A DNA stretch of 64,000 nucleotides from Myrica gale (GCA_963930655.1 OZ005610.1:4903001-4967000); one strand, 5' to 3'. Shown: positions 24,515 to 37,690, counted from the first letter of the stretch. Notes: generated from the sequence alone by a model not told the origin. Made by a program: numbers and translations.

Positions 24515-27500
24515 TCACTCTTTTCCGACTAACTCTGCAAAGTCAATGCTCATCAGTAATTGACCAAAAAGAAATATATACCAATGAAATGAAAAGAAAT
24601 GAAAAGAAACGAAAAAGATAATCCAACTGAAACAGCAACTAAGAGAGCTAATCGACATTTCAGACCTGGCAAAAATTCACATTGAACCAAAAGATAAAAA
24701 ATTGTTTTAACTTCTCCAAACTGCACAGGAATTCAAAAAATATATATATATATCTCACCTCTGCTTGAGTCTTGAGTGTCATCAGCTTTAGATTGCTCCC
24801 CTAAAAGTTTAAGAAATCAAAATAAAAGGAATCACCAACTGTGTAATGTGAAATTCAACCTTAGGGTATGAATCTAGGAAATTATATTACCAAGTGATTA
24901 TACACTGTTACAAAAAAAATAAAAATCAAAAGCTAATAAGCTTCTTTAAGCAAACAGACAAAAACCCAATATTTAAAATGCTATAACAACTAGAGCAACC
25001 AAGTCAGATCAAGTAGTTGAAATGAAAAGTAGTCACAAAAAACTAACATACAATCATGTTGTCAGGCCAATAAACCAAGATTTCACTATTACTGAAAATG
25101 AATCAAACTGAGAGGCCATTTTAGACATATCAAACAAAATGGATTTATTGAATTTGATGGAAGTCTCCCTTTTTGCAATGAAAATCAGAGCATGAAGTGC
25201 AGGTACCCAAATTACTTCAATTAGGGTTCTTCATCCACCAATAACAGAATAAATGTTGAAACAAAGCCACCAAAGGCATAGAAAACTGGTTCTCTTTGAA
25301 TGCTTTGTCATGAGGTTATTTATATATACATTTATACATTCAGATTTAATCTGGCTTGAGCCGGCCATAACACATCACCATTGTCCACAGTGCTTGAAAT
25401 TGGAACTCAAGAAAGTGAAAAAAATACACAGATTATTAATAATTGGCCATCAAATGTCAGGAAATTTTTCTTCCTGTTGAACTTATGTGCCCTCAAGTCA
25501 ACCTTAAAATCCTTAACAACCAAAACTATGACTAAAATAATCAACAAATTTGAAAGCAAACATAGGCAAACTCAATGCTCAAGAGCCCCAACAGCGGGAG
25601 AGAGACAGAGATTAATGATAATTACCTCCCTCTTCTGGCAGATCTGATGTCCATAGTGTGAGATTATCCCTAAGTAGCTGCATAATAAGAGTACTGTCCT
25701 TGTAGGATTCTTCATTAAGACTGTCAAGTTCAGCTATAGCCTCATCAAAAGCTTGCTTAGCAAGGTGGCAAGCCCTGCACAATCCGGACATAGCTAAGAA
25801 AACTTGAAAGTGACCTACTACATCTCGTAGTCAAACATATATAAATTTCAGATAGGGTGAGAGAGAGAGAGAGAGATCCATGTCAACCTCTCAGGGCAGT
25901 TCAAAATTTCGTAGTAAAAAACAGAAAAGTTCAGGGCCATGCCAAGTCTAATTGGATGTGTTGGGGGCAAATCAGAAGCAGCAGTACTAGTAGCAGCCTG
26001 CAGCACAAGAGAGAACCAAAATAGGGATGTATCAGCATATGATTTCAAAGGAAGCACAAAAGGGTGAAAAGGTGAAAAATGAGGAGATTCAGCAGAGGAG
26101 CAAATTAAACACACCTCGTATGCCTTCAGTGACTGATCTGCAGCTTCCTTACGATCATCAGCCCCTTTAAACTCAGCCAAATATCGGTAGTAATCTCCTT
26201 TCCTGCAACAAGGATCGCATTTGCAGACGAATTCTCCTTAACACTCAAATACACAGGTTCCATTCCCAAAAGAACGAAAGGAATATATAAATCACGATAA
26301 ACATTTCCAAAAACGTTATTCATTAATATCAAATCTAAATGCCTGATGTACCCAAGAGGCCAAGATGACTGGGCATAAAAATCCCTTCGATAAGCACTAC
26401 AAACAGACAAAAGGATGAGAAGGTTCTCCCTCCTAATTGCCCAACAATCATCCTGTATAAAGTTTTCTCCCCATGAATTCATGTTAAATTGTTAAATCCT
26501 ATTAATATCCAGCCAAAACTGTTATTAATTTCATACTCAAGAGGTATTTACATAAAGTACCTCGTTACCAAAAATCTAGAAGAAGAAAAACTGAAAGAAT
26601 TCTCACATCTTATAGTAAAAAACAGTTGATTCCCCTGTTGAGGAAGACGGAAGGAGGTGCTCATCAATGACGGATAATATGTCATTGCAGATCTTTGCGA
26701 GCTCATCTTCAACCCTCTGCCTGTACTCCTTTATCCTCTTTACACTCTGTTCATTCCCTTTTGCCCCCTCTTTCTGTTCAATCGATGACAATATCCGCCA
26801 GGATGCCCTTCTTGCCCCAATAACATTCTTATATCCCACAGACACAAGGTTCCTCTCCTCCACTGTCAACTCCACATCCAATTTAGCAACTTTCTTCATT
26901 GCTTCAACCATCTCTGCCACGGGCAAATACAGCACACACAAATCACATACAATGTAAAAAAGAGTCAACGAATCAGCACAAGTCTGCTATTGCTCTCTAC
27001 AGGGATGATGGGACGTATCCAAACATCATGTCCCAAATACCATAAAGATCCAAATTCGTTGTGTATCTCACAAACAACAAATCATCACCATGGTTTCCTC
27101 TGGTTCTAGCAAGATAAACAATATCTTTCCAAAGGCTTTTCCCAAACATTTTAGCACTATTGCCCTGACTAATTGTTCCTCGTATTCCAAACGGAAACGA
27201 AATCACTAAGCTCACTTCACCTAAAACTTCTTTCTCGTCCGTCTACCTTTAAATGAACTACAATGAAGTAGGCGACGAATTCTTTGCTAATGGCACTCAA
27301 TTGGCTCCTTTTTATTTTGAAATTTACGGATGGACTTTTTATCATAATTCAGGAAATGAATTAGTTTTAATTTGAGTTAGTGCTCGATTCGGTGGCAAAA
27401 AATCCAGTGGCTGAACACTTGGTGAAACACTATCCGCACTATTTTTTTTTTCTAAGTACTATCCGCACTATTTACATGATCAAACTGCACAAATCAAATA

Positions 27501-27654
27501 AATGACAATAAAACTGAAGTAAAGAAAAATACAAATTGTTAATCAAGAAAGAAAACAAAAGACAAAAAATATCCATAAAGATTATACCATCGTATCTCTC
27601 GGCTTGCTCTGCAAGTCTCGCCAAGTAAACTAGTTGCTCCCTCTCCTTCTCCAT
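24515..27654 (-). CDS. 14-3-3 protein, epsilon group (GRF12/iota-like)
   Basis: 14-3-3 proteins are dimeric adaptors that bind phosphoserine/phosphothreonine motifs. Exons, in transcript order, are 27654-27588, 26913-26607, 26202-26115, 25997-25888, 25774-25626, 24800-24759 and 24534-24515, all in phase, giving 260 aa. The start is the first ATG in frame ([17 protein letters not shown]). Family signatures are intact: [20 protein letters not shown] with the binding-groove K and R, the YYRYLAEF segment, [15 protein letters not shown] and [18 protein letters not shown]. The multi-exon layout and sequence fit the epsilon group. The variable tail comes from two small exons of 42 and 20 nt and reads [21 protein letters not shown]; this end is the least certain part because other splice choices exist. 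A MITE lies 311 bp upstream of the start codon. Confidence 0.95.
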
Positions 27655-27964
27655 ACCCTCTCTCTCTTGCTCGCTCTGCAACTCGGTATCCTCTCGCTTG
27701 CACGCACGCCTTTGATTTTGCAAACCGCTCTCTGATATGCGGTCGTGGGTGATCGTGCCGTCGGATGAGATTTTTGGAAGTGCAGGGTACGATCCAGTGA
27801 TCCACGCTGAGAAATGGGGCTTGAATTTCGGAAAACCTTTGGATCCTGGGAAGATAAGATCTCAACCGTTTGCGGAGGCTAAAGAGGAAGTAGCCGTTGG
27901 ATGGGAATTAGGTGCAAGTGGGGTTCACATGGGGAGGAGTGATGTTGACCATGATGGTTGTTTG

Positions 27965-28157
27965 GGGTGCGTTTTCACCAAAAATATCATAATATTTTTC
28001 ACCAACTTACAATAAAATTTTACAATATAATCTCTCTCCTATAAAAAATATAAAAAATTACAAAAAATATAAAAAATTACATCTATCTTCACTTTTTCAC
28101 TAAATCTAATACTAACACAAAACTCAATACCAAAAAATTTTCAACACAAACACAACC
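27965..28157. mobile_element. MITE related to the one at 11587, in the 14-3-3 upstream region
   Basis: Begins GGGTGCGTTTTCACC and ends CACAAACACAACC, with interior sequence close to the 11.6-kb copy (for example TTCACTTTTTCACTAA). It has an internal short duplication of AAAAATATAAAAAATTACA. A clear TTA target duplication is not seen here. Confidence 0.6.
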
Positions 28158-29549
28158 TGATAGGATGTTATTGTCACGGACATTTAACTCATTAGACAAG
28201 ACTGGGATAGAGTTGGCGGTGTTATTAATTCGGAGGGACAAATATAAAATTGGTGTTATCGAAAATTAAATAAATTTTAAAATATATAAAATTATTATTT
28301 TTTTTTTTGAAATCATTTCAATATAAATAATTTTAAAATTTATTTAATTTTGACTTAAACTGCTAATGTTGTATTTATCCCTAATTTTAAAGGGAGTGTA
28401 AACTTGAGGGATTGTTTTTTGTTAAATGCAAACTACCTGGGTTATGTTAGGTTCCAATGTTTTTGTAGGATTTTGAGTATTTTGAGAATTTTTAGGTGAT
28501 GTTAAAGTTGTATTGGTGTTTGTGTAGAAATTGTTGAGGTGTAAAAAAATTAATGATGATGTTTAAAGTTGTTTTATTTTTTTCAAATTTATTATTATTT
28601 TTTATTAAAATTTGAATATTAAAAAAAATACAAAACAACAAAATGAGATAATTCGCCTGAATTGCTTTATACAACAAAAAATGAAAAAAGGGTAAAAGTC
28701 AGCAACGGAAGGCAGTTGGCGGCCTGGCGCAGGGGACGCTTCGGGGACATGCGCAGGAGACATTGCAGCTTTGCTGTATGCCGCATGCAGGCTTCAGGGA
28801 GAATGACCAACGTGCCTTTTTATTTTATTTTAACTAAGCATGAGTGGAGGGTAGTTTAATAATTCCTTTTAAATATTTTTAGGGTTAAATTTGGAAACAA
28901 ACACACAACGTCCACAAAAATTTCTTCGTTTGTCGAACATGAGTTTTCGAATCCTCAATTTTCTCACAAAACGAACCTGACCTGTTTTGAAAATCAAGTA
29001 AAAACCAAGGACGTAAAATGAATTTACCTGCACAAATAACTAAATTTGTATATTTAGTATTAATACGACGATAGGACATATGGGCTAACTACTTATTAGT
29101 TTCGTTTTGTGGGCCTATCTGGCTATCGCCTATCACAGGCAGGCCGGATTGTGAACCAATTCTCCATTGGGCCTAGTGCAAACCTGCACCTGTATTGGAT
29201 TATTGAGAAAATAATCTGAAATAATCAAAAGAGCATATATGACGCGAATTTCCTCGCCATACGAGATTAGGGCTTCAGAATCTCGGATCACTTTTTTGTT
29301 TTCCTTCATCCTCATTTCTCTTATCAAACCAAACAGCAAAATTGGTTTTTTTTTCCCCTCAGGCGCTAAAGTTTGGAAACCCGCACTTAAGGCTCTCTGC
29401 ATCTAACATTTCCTGTTCATTCACGATTTGTAAGATCTCTCTACCCATTTGATATACTGTGCAAAGAAGCAATGAAATTAGTTCTCTTACTTTATCAATC
29501 TTCGTCTGTTCGATTAATCTTGTGTACCGTGATGTTTTTACTGCAGGAG
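28158..29549. other. Divergent intergenic region, 14-3-3 and NSE3 promoters
   Basis: AT-rich repeat sequence at about 28455-28575 and no gene. Close to NSE3 there is a possible leader intron: donor GTAAGA at about 29430 and acceptor CTGCAG ending at 29546, three bases before the ATG. Confidence 0.45.
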
Positions 29550-31552
29550 ATGGCCAGTGGTGGAGAAGATTTTTCTCAGTTCGATATTTCAAAAGAGGTT
29601 TGGTTCCTTTTTGAGCTTCATTTACTGATGCTCATGTCTTTGAGTCAGAAAATACATTTGTTCTAATGTGTAAACAACATTCTTCCGCAGGAAAAGGACA
29701 AGCTTGTTGCAGAAGTAATCCGCTATGTCCTTTTCAAAACCCACCAAAATTCAGGGTGTCCAATTAAGAGGGAGGAGCTTACGCAACTGGTGACTAAAAA
29801 CTATCGTCAGCGTGCTCTTCCGTCTCTCGTGATTAATGAGGCTAAAGAAAAACTCTCAGATATTTTCGGCTATGAGCTGAGGGAACTACAAAGATCCCGC
29901 CCTTCATCAACAAATCAAGGGCGTGCTTCCCAGCAAAGTGAGCAACAATCACCCTAAAATTTATGACCGTGTATGTCTTTTTCTAGAGGAGGCATGGGGT
30001 TTAAGGCTCCAAACTGCACTAAGTACTCAAATCTTTGTTTCAATCAATAACAAAAAGCACGACTCTTGGAATGTCTTGGGTTGTTTTTCCCCACCATCTG
30101 AGATGGCGTGCGGTATTGATATGTTTTTTTTCTTTTAGTTGCCTTCTTTAATGTTGGTGCGGAAGGCTAACACATCTTTTACCTTGGTTCACTTTTTTTA
30201 ATTTTGCTCTAACTTAGTTACTAATCCATTGTTCCAGGCATTGCAGATGCAAAATCTTATGTCCTCATGAGTAAGCTACCTGCTGATGTGTATAGGAAGT
30301 ATGTTGAGGATGTAAATACGACGCATCGGACTGGTTTCACTTTTGTCATACTTAGCATTGTACATCTAGCTGGTGGCAAACTTCCAGAAGGTATACTTTC
30401 CGGTTAAATTGTTCTAACGTTTCAATTTTTAGAAACCCAGACCAGATTGGGGAAACAGCCTATCTTTCAGGCAAATTTAAATGTGAAATCTGGCATATCA
30501 GATTGCTACAATGACTTTGTGAGGTTATTGGTGGCTTATTGTTGCACCTAAATTCCCTCTTATGTTGATTTGTTTCATTTGCTTTCCTAACAGAATGGAA
30601 CTTACATCTGTATGGTTGAAGCATTGCAGGCAATCTTTGGCATCATTTAAGGCGGATGGGATTGTCTGACAGTGATGAAATTCACCCAGTTCTTGGAAAT
30701 GTTAAACAGGCGTTGGAGGCACTTGTCCAGCAAAGGTTAGAATTTCAAATAGGGTGGATTTTTCACAATGTTTCATTTAATTGGTCATTGATGATGCTGT
30801 TAAATAAGGCAGAGAGAGTAGGATTTATCCTCTTGCTTTTATTTACAGATATTTGCAGAAGGACAAAGTTAATGGTCCTGAGGGAAATACCTTATTTTAC
30901 GAACTTGCTGAGAGAGCTTTAGATGAACCAGTTAATGGGAGGATTAAAGAATATGTATCACAGGTACTATAATTGCTTTCAAGAGTATCTTTCATTAAGT
31001 TGGTTAATATTTCCAATCAGTTTTATTTGAAATGTATGAAATCCGTATCTCTGATAGTCAAACAAGAACCTGGTTTACTTGATGAATTTCTAAATGAAGT
31101 TTTTTTAGCTCTTGATTATTCTCTTTCTAGGTAGGGGACAAGGTTTTTATTTTGCAATTTGAGCATCTCTAGGCGTAGAAGATATAGAAAATTGGGAACT
31201 AATCCATAATTTCACAGATTAGGTATGAAATTGTTCTGATGCTTATAGGAAACGTGGTCAGATTATTAATGACAATGTGGTATTTGTTGGCGATGTGATC
31301 ATGATGTTGTGATCGTTTTATGATTTGCTGGTAGTTGTCTTATAATCTACATGACGAAGTTTTACTGGTGTTGATGAAAACTTACCAATCACATGTTTGT
31401 GAAGCTGACACGTGCCCATTAATCAGTCTCCTATGATCCTCTTTTGGGAAAAAAGATCTGATATATTTTATATTTTGGTCGTATGGCTTTCTAAAGGTGT
31501 TTTATTTATTCAGATTGTGAAGAAAGATGCTGTCACTGTGGGAGTTGATTAA
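29550..31552 (+). CDS. NSE3: NSE3, MAGE-domain subunit of the SMC5/6 complex
   Basis: In plants the single MAGE-family protein is the NSE3 subunit of SMC5/6, acting in the nucleus in DNA repair with NSE1 and NSE4. Exons are 29550-29597, 29691-29937, 30238-30390, 30630-30735, 30849-30963 and 31514-31552, all in phase, giving 235 aa. The MAGE homology domain spans most of it: LVAEVIRYVLFKTHQNSGCP, the segment GFTFVILSIVHLAGGKL (winged-helix core), LWHHLRRMGL, and the second wing with FYELAERALDEP. It has the paired winged-helix organisation of the family and no N-terminal extension. The small final exon (IVKKDAVTVGVD then TAA) is less certain because it is short. It lies convergent to the APRL gene and next to 14-3-3, like At1g34770 in Arabidopsis as I remember it. 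Confidence 0.92.
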
Positions 31553-32472
31553 TGACTAGTGTTCTACGGCCCCCTCCCAACTAATTCACCTGAGGTAGAA
31601 TTAGTTTCTGTTTGCTTTTCCAAATTTCGTTTGCCCTTCAGTTTCTAAAGGTAGCATGAAGCTAATGAAATGTCCTTTTGATTTGCAGACGAAGGATTTT
31701 GAAGTTTTAGGATTTTGGTAGGTTTAGTAGTCAATTAGTACTATTATGGTGGACTGCTTGCTGCTCGCGTATGCTGAGTAGATATATCAATTCCAGCTTT
31801 CATTTTTACTAAGCTTATGTATTGTGAGTATCACCATAAATCAATGCCCAATTTTCATGTTTAGGCGCTCCCAGGCTCTTTTCTCTCGTTGCTTCCTTTG
31901 TTTTTTTTTCCTTTTTAATTATTTATTTTCCTTGCCCAAAAAGATAAAAGAAAATCTATGCTGGGAATGCTTTTAAGAGGTAAAGATGAGGATGCTATGC
32001 TGTAAATAATCCCCATGTCTCTTTTCAGTTTTCTCTGTAAAAAGACAAGAAAAGCAAGCGGCAATGGAATCCTGCCCGTACTCTCATCTCCTTGAAATGT
32101 CTTTTCTCTTCTTTTCCCAGATCAATCTTGATACTCCGACGTGATCCAGTCAGAGTAAACCACAATGAATATTTGATATAGACAGGAGCTTTAAACAAGG
32201 AGTACAAATTCAGAAGTTCAATCCATTAAAAATGTACTATTCACAAATTGCAGTCTAAATTTTGATTTCACTAACAAATAAATTGTACTCTTAACTCATA
32301 TAGACTAACGAGAAATGTATATAACTACAACATCAAGACAGAATAACATATTTGCTTCCTGACAAGACATTCAGTCTAATGGAACTCTGAAACAAAAGGA
32401 GCTCCTGGCTAAAGATTCTGCAGCCAAACGTTTTATGGGAAAATTAAGTCCCTGATCCGGTAAAGCAAAATG
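31553..32472. other. Convergent intergenic region between NSE3 and APRL
   Basis: 3' UTR sequence of both genes and AT-rich DNA. No other gene was recognised. Confidence 0.5.
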
Positions 32473-34749
32473 TCAGTGAAATTCGCCTCCAGACAAACCA
32501 CGCCCAGTGCCTGCATCACCAATAGAGACTGTGGCTAGGGACTTGGAAGCCCATGCCCTGGCATTCATTGCCCCTTCCTGTAAATTGCTTTTCTTGCAAG
32601 GCTCCTTGAGAGAATTGAATAACTGTATTGCTCGTTTCAGATAGGCCAAAGGATGCTCCCACAAACTCCCTAATCTTACATTTCTAATGTGCCTTCTCCG
32701 AGCATATCGAGCACAAAAAAGTACAGCGGGCAAAGAAAAATACAGCAACCTTAGCAGCACAAATGTGGTGGCCAAAGCCAAATATGTCTCCTGCCGAAGC
32801 AATTTCTCTGGAGATTTTGCCCACGAGAATGGACAGCTTTCTTGGTCGATGTTATCGTGCTGCTCATGATTTGATGGACATCCAACTTTGTCCATAGTTA
32901 TTTGATCCAATGAAGCAGTCTTCATGCCTAAACCAAGTTTAACATTCAACAAATATTGAACAGAAGAAACCTCAATAAAAGATCACGCCAAAATGCAGAT
33001 AAGAACCGTAAATGCTCAACTTGAAAAAAATAATATTGATAGAACAGCAGAAGAAATGAAGCAGGATGCATTATTCTACATGCTGAAGCAGAAAACTGAG
33101 GAGAAAAAAAAACATCCAGAAAGTTTTGCATTACCAGTCAACAACTGAATGGTTGATACAGAATATTTTCTTGTACAACTCTTTCTCGTCCTCGTATATG
33201 TGAAACATACCTTTTCCAATGAAGTGATCGCCGCCTAATAAACAACGACCAACGTGACACCTAGTTGGCCTCATATTTCTAGTTCTTTTAACCAGTCCTT
33301 ATCTAGAACTGACTACATTAATTCATCACTGATGGGGGTTAGGTAGAATCTCATAGTAAATAGTTCCAGAAATAGCTTACCAGTGACATCACTATAAAAG
33401 GCAACAAGAGAACCAAGGGTCCGAGAGCCATGATAATGAACCCGCAGTGTGGAGTTTAAAAGGAAAAGGGTAGGAAACCCATGAACTCCATATTTGGAAA
33501 GTATGCTGCATGAACTCGACCAATGTTATTCTCAACGGTCAACAGGCAATAATAATGGCAAAATGCAAACCAATACAAAAGTCAGTGATACACAAACCTT
33601 GGCCTGATGGTTGATTCTTCAATTGCAAAATGGGGGATGGAAGGATACAAAGAAGACAGGATAGAAAAGCTAGGTCTAAAACTCCTGGAGAAAGGACACC
33701 AAGATGCATAGAAGAGCACAGCTACATATCTATGACTGTTGGTGTGAACCATACTTAATGCCTTTTGCAGTGAGACCTCATCTCCCTTCAGAAAACAAAA
33801 GTGTGGAATTCCCTTTAGCATTATATTAAGTGGAATATAAATGCAACGCAACTTCTTAGTTTGATCATACAATGTCACTGTGTTTCATACCTTCTCCATG
33901 TCCATGGCCACATATTACGGAACAACAAAAAACAGAAAAAACAAAAATAGCAACAAACAGAACAAAGATAGCTACTCAGTTTTCCACCATTGTTGCGATA
34001 GTGATTGTTAGCCTTCCTATCACCAACTATAGAGTTAGCTTAAGAGACAAATTGATATCTACTCAATCATCTCCCCAATCATTTTGAGTGACTGTGCGAG
34101 CTTTTTCTTAATTTCTTGAGCAATACCCAAAGCAAATATTTATTTATTTTCGAAGAAGCAAGTAATGCTTCCAAAAGTGCAGATCAAAACAATTGTAATT
34201 CTTTACGACGTCGCAATCCTTCAGCTTCCACTAGCATTCTAAAATTTCAAGTATTAGTTTATAAGTCACTTATTAATAGCCTCGTTCATTGAAACCCAGA
34301 CATTAGAATACCCTAATATGAACTCCCAACTAGCAGAACATAGCGTAAATCACATTTCACATACTCTTGCATTCCAAATATACACTGAACACAACCACAT
34401 CAGATGCTCAAATGACCAAATTCCCCAAACAAAAAATAACGAGTGTTTGTGAAAAGAGAGAGAGAGGGGGGGGGGGAACGATTCCAACATTTCAATACAA
34501 TTAACAACCGGATATTAAAGGGAAAAAAAGGTGGAAACGTACCTCAATAACAGCAACAGGACCAAGGGATCGAGAATCGTCGTCCACGGGACAATTCGAA
34601 TCTCGAAACCCTAGGATGGAATCGGGTAGGGACTCCATAGGACAAAAGGTGCTCGAGGAGGAAGACCTAGATGTTTCGGCAGAGCACGTTAGCCTCACCC
34701 ACACCACCAACGCCACGACGATCACCCTTCCCCAACCCCTCATCCCCAT
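32473..34749 (-). CDS. APRL: APR-like protein (5'-adenylylsulfate reductase-like, thioredoxin fold, membrane-anchored)
   Basis: Exons in transcript order are 34749-34543, 33785-33598, 33505-33381 and 32927-32473, all in phase, giving 324 aa. The first ATG opens a hydrophobic signal peptide ([14 protein letters not shown]). A thioredoxin-like domain follows, with YASWCPFSR: a single cysteine at residue 99 where thioredoxins have CxxC, as is usual for APRL proteins. HGFPTLFLL supplies the cis-proline. A membrane segment lies at about 221-245 and is followed by basic residues (ARYARRRH). APRL proteins lack the sulfonucleotide reductase domain, so APS reduction is not expected; a redox or folding role in the secretory pathway is inferred. 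It neighbours NSE3 as APRL4 (At1g34780) does in Arabidopsis, from memory. Confidence 0.92.
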
Positions 34750-35451
34750 AAACGAAGATAACCCAAGATAATAAACCAAATCGTACACCACGGAACCACA
34801 GAAAATTGATTCTCAAGAAGATAAGAAAAAAGAAAAAGAAAGGGTCAAAGGTGTGGAAGAGAGGGAAGAGAAGGGGTGGGGAGAGCGAAGGCGGTGCATT
34901 TCAGCGTTGGGCGAGGCTGAGGAAAGAAAAAGAGGGGGGTCACGGGTGTGTTTTTTAGAGAGTGGAGATTGGGGAGTTGATATTTCAGGTTGTGAGGATT
35001 TAGATACGTTTAGGCACTGCTGATTAATTACACAATTAATTAACCGGTTTATTTAAAGAATCGGAGGAGGAGACGAAGAAGAAGGTTGGTTGGGTCTGAG
35101 ATACCGAAGGTAAGCACGGTGACTTTGATCAGAGCCCAGTGAGTGCGTGGGCAAATTCGCTACACAGAAATCGTAGATGGAAACAGAAAAACATGGATCG
35201 TGATGATATTCGCTACTCGCGGACTTTGACTTCTTTTTTATTTTTTTTGTAGTGGTATTTCGGAAGGAAAAAATAAAACTCTGCTCTGGTTAGCAACAAT
35301 AATAAGTATTCAGGAAAAAAAATAGCAACAAGAATAAGCAAGAATCTGTTTTGTGGATTTGAACTTTAGAAAACTTATTTCCTGAAAATATCTCTCAAAC
35401 TCTCTCTGGTTACCCAAGCAACTCGACGTTTCTACTGCAGAAGGGGGAGCT
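34750..35451. other. APRL upstream region, noncoding
   Basis: Contains the APRL promoter and leader on the minus strand; purine/pyrimidine-rich. No other gene was seen. Confidence 0.45.
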
Positions 35452-36330
35452 ATGTCTCCCTCATTCCCCCTCTTCCTTTTCCTTTTTTTCTCTCCTCCCT
35501 CTCCCCTCTCATTCTCTCTGGTTCAGTTGACTGGTGTATTTGGTTGGCTTTTTTGTTTTTCTCTTTTCTTTTGTTGGTGGCTTTCAAGCGACATTTCGTG
35601 GTTTCCACCACGATTCATCAAGCACGCGCCCCCTAGGTGCTCTCAGACGACCTTGATCTACGCAGCGAAGCTTCTCCGGCTCGACAACAATGGCGAGTGC
35701 TGCTCCACGCGCTGCGCGTGGATTTGACGCGCTGCCACTCTTGGCCACTCGTGAGACCCTTTATGAAGCTCCTCACCTGCTCTTATTCTCAGGAATGACC
35801 TTTGTGGCTCCTGCCCTCTCCTCTCTGTCGTGGCACTCTCCTGACTGACACCACGGGTTCCTCCTCCTCCTCCGCCATCTCCGACCAAGTTCTGGCCTGC
35901 TTTGTCTATGTTATGCTTTAGCCTGTTTGGGCTTGCCTCTGTGTTTAAGGCTTGTTTTGGTTTTTCAGTGTGTTTTGTTGTTTTTTTTTAATTTATGTGG
36001 TTTTGTCTTGTAATTACAACTGGATCTGCATATTAAGAGCTCTCAAGGAGCAGGAGAGAGGACATTGTTGTCTCTCCTTCAGCGGCAGTTGCCCTTGCCT
36101 TATGCAGTGATTTGTTCTTTCAATGAGCTTTCAGGTTCATTTTTCACGAGTTTTCCGTGTTTCCAAAGTCCTTCTTGTCCTCTCTCTTCGGGCTTTGTGT
36201 CCGGCACAACTGAGAATCTTGTGTCCTCCATTATAGTCACTTTATTGTCAGTGTGTTTTGTTGTTTTTCTAATTTGTAATTTTCATTTTGCTTTCCATAT
36301 ATAAACTTAATTGTTTAAAAAAAAAGTTCT
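35452..36330 (+). mobile_element. GC-rich poly(A)-tailed retroposon, copy C
   Basis: Starts with a long C/T-rich leader (CTCCCTCATTCCCCCTCTTC), then carries the shared segments GGTGGCTTTCAAGCGA and GTTTGGGCTTGC in the same order as copy B, and ends TTGTTTAAAAAAAAAG. Copy C differs most and has an extra 3' portion. No coding region was recognised. The boundaries are approximate. Confidence 0.5.
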
Positions 36331-37690
36331 GTATAAAGTAGTGTTGACTATTCTATTCGCACTCTATCACTCCTTTCTGCACTCCTCTTCTCACTAGAAT
36401 TGGTTTTTTAAGGCTATTCATTCGCAGATGGGAAGTTCCCTAGATTTTGTACCTCACAATGTGACAACTTAAAAGTCCATTCCAATTTTGTCACAATTAT
36501 TTACAACCTAATTAATTATCTTGAGGATAACAATTTGTAGTATTTTTATAATTTATCAATTAAGAAAAAACTAAAAAGGGAAAACACCAATTGGGCATAT
36601 CATATGCCATTGTTGGTTTGCATAAAAACTACGAATGCGAACCAATTAGTATTTGTTTATTTTTATTCTCTAGCTAGCTGTCGTTCTTATGCGCTTTCCA
36701 ATGAATAATTTCATAAGTATAATATGTATTAAAAGGACAAAAGGAAAACTTATAAATTCTCTCTTTCTTTTTTTGTTCTAACTAAAACACGAACCCAATA
36801 CGTGAACAGCTTTTAAACTCTGTCAACCAAGTTCTTTTTCATGTGTACTATTTTCTTAATAGCCAAAATTTGCTATTTAACTGAATAATTAACTAATTTA
36901 TATTGTGCAAACTTCGAGATTAGTCTAATTACACGTAAGTTCGCCCGAGCACTCAGCTAGAAAAAAAAAAAAAAAACGAGTCTCATGCTCAGCATACGGT
37001 GCAGCACGGCCCTATTCGTTTTGGGTAGTCATAAGCGTTTTTATAGGAAAAAAATAAAGTACAAGAAAAAAGCCATGATTAGTGCCTTACAGCTGTTACC
37101 CACGATTGAATTTGTACCTACGGCCAGATAATAGTCCCCACTTTCATTGAAAAAATCACTTAAAAATGATTTTAGTGCCAAAATCTTCTTCAGGACCTAA
37201 ACATGTTAACTAGAAGAAAAGAATCTCTTTTTTTCCCCCCTTCTAAACATCAATACCTATGCAATATGACTTCGAGTGTTTTTGTGCCAAAATTTTGCAC
37301 TTACAATATTGCAAATTTTGACCCTAATTAAAAATATAATAAAATCATCTAATTTCTCTCCGTCAAATTATTATTTTTCATTCAAATATTAATTATCTTC
37401 ACTTTTTTCACCAAATCTCATAAACTATTGTCACTTTTTCACCAACTCTTGTACTCTAAAATTTTAACATTCAAACACCACCAAAGATTCTATAATGTTG
37501 TTGAAGAATATTATATTGGGGTAGTATTGAGAGGGTATATCGAAATCTCTTTCAGCAAAAGTTTGGCAAACTGCTGGTAGGCGCTATAGGTTGAGGAGAA
37601 CAGCATACTGTAATTAGATTATTTGGAGAGCTCAAGTTAAAGAGGCAAAAAAAAGTTCTTCAAATACTTCTCCCCAGGCCACCCCCCATA
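36331..37690. other. AT-rich noncoding stretch with a MITE-like block
   Basis: A block at about 37275-37490 resembles the GTGTTTG/CAAACAC-ended MITEs elsewhere in the window. No gene was recognised. Confidence 0.4.

Noticed and set aside
27737..28015. 92-codon plus-strand frame upstream of 14-3-3
   Set aside because: Falls in the 14-3-3 upstream region and runs into a MITE; no domain recognised.
34750..34791. Longer APRL start at 34791
   Set aside because: That codon is GTG; the first ATG at 34749 leads straight into the signal peptide.
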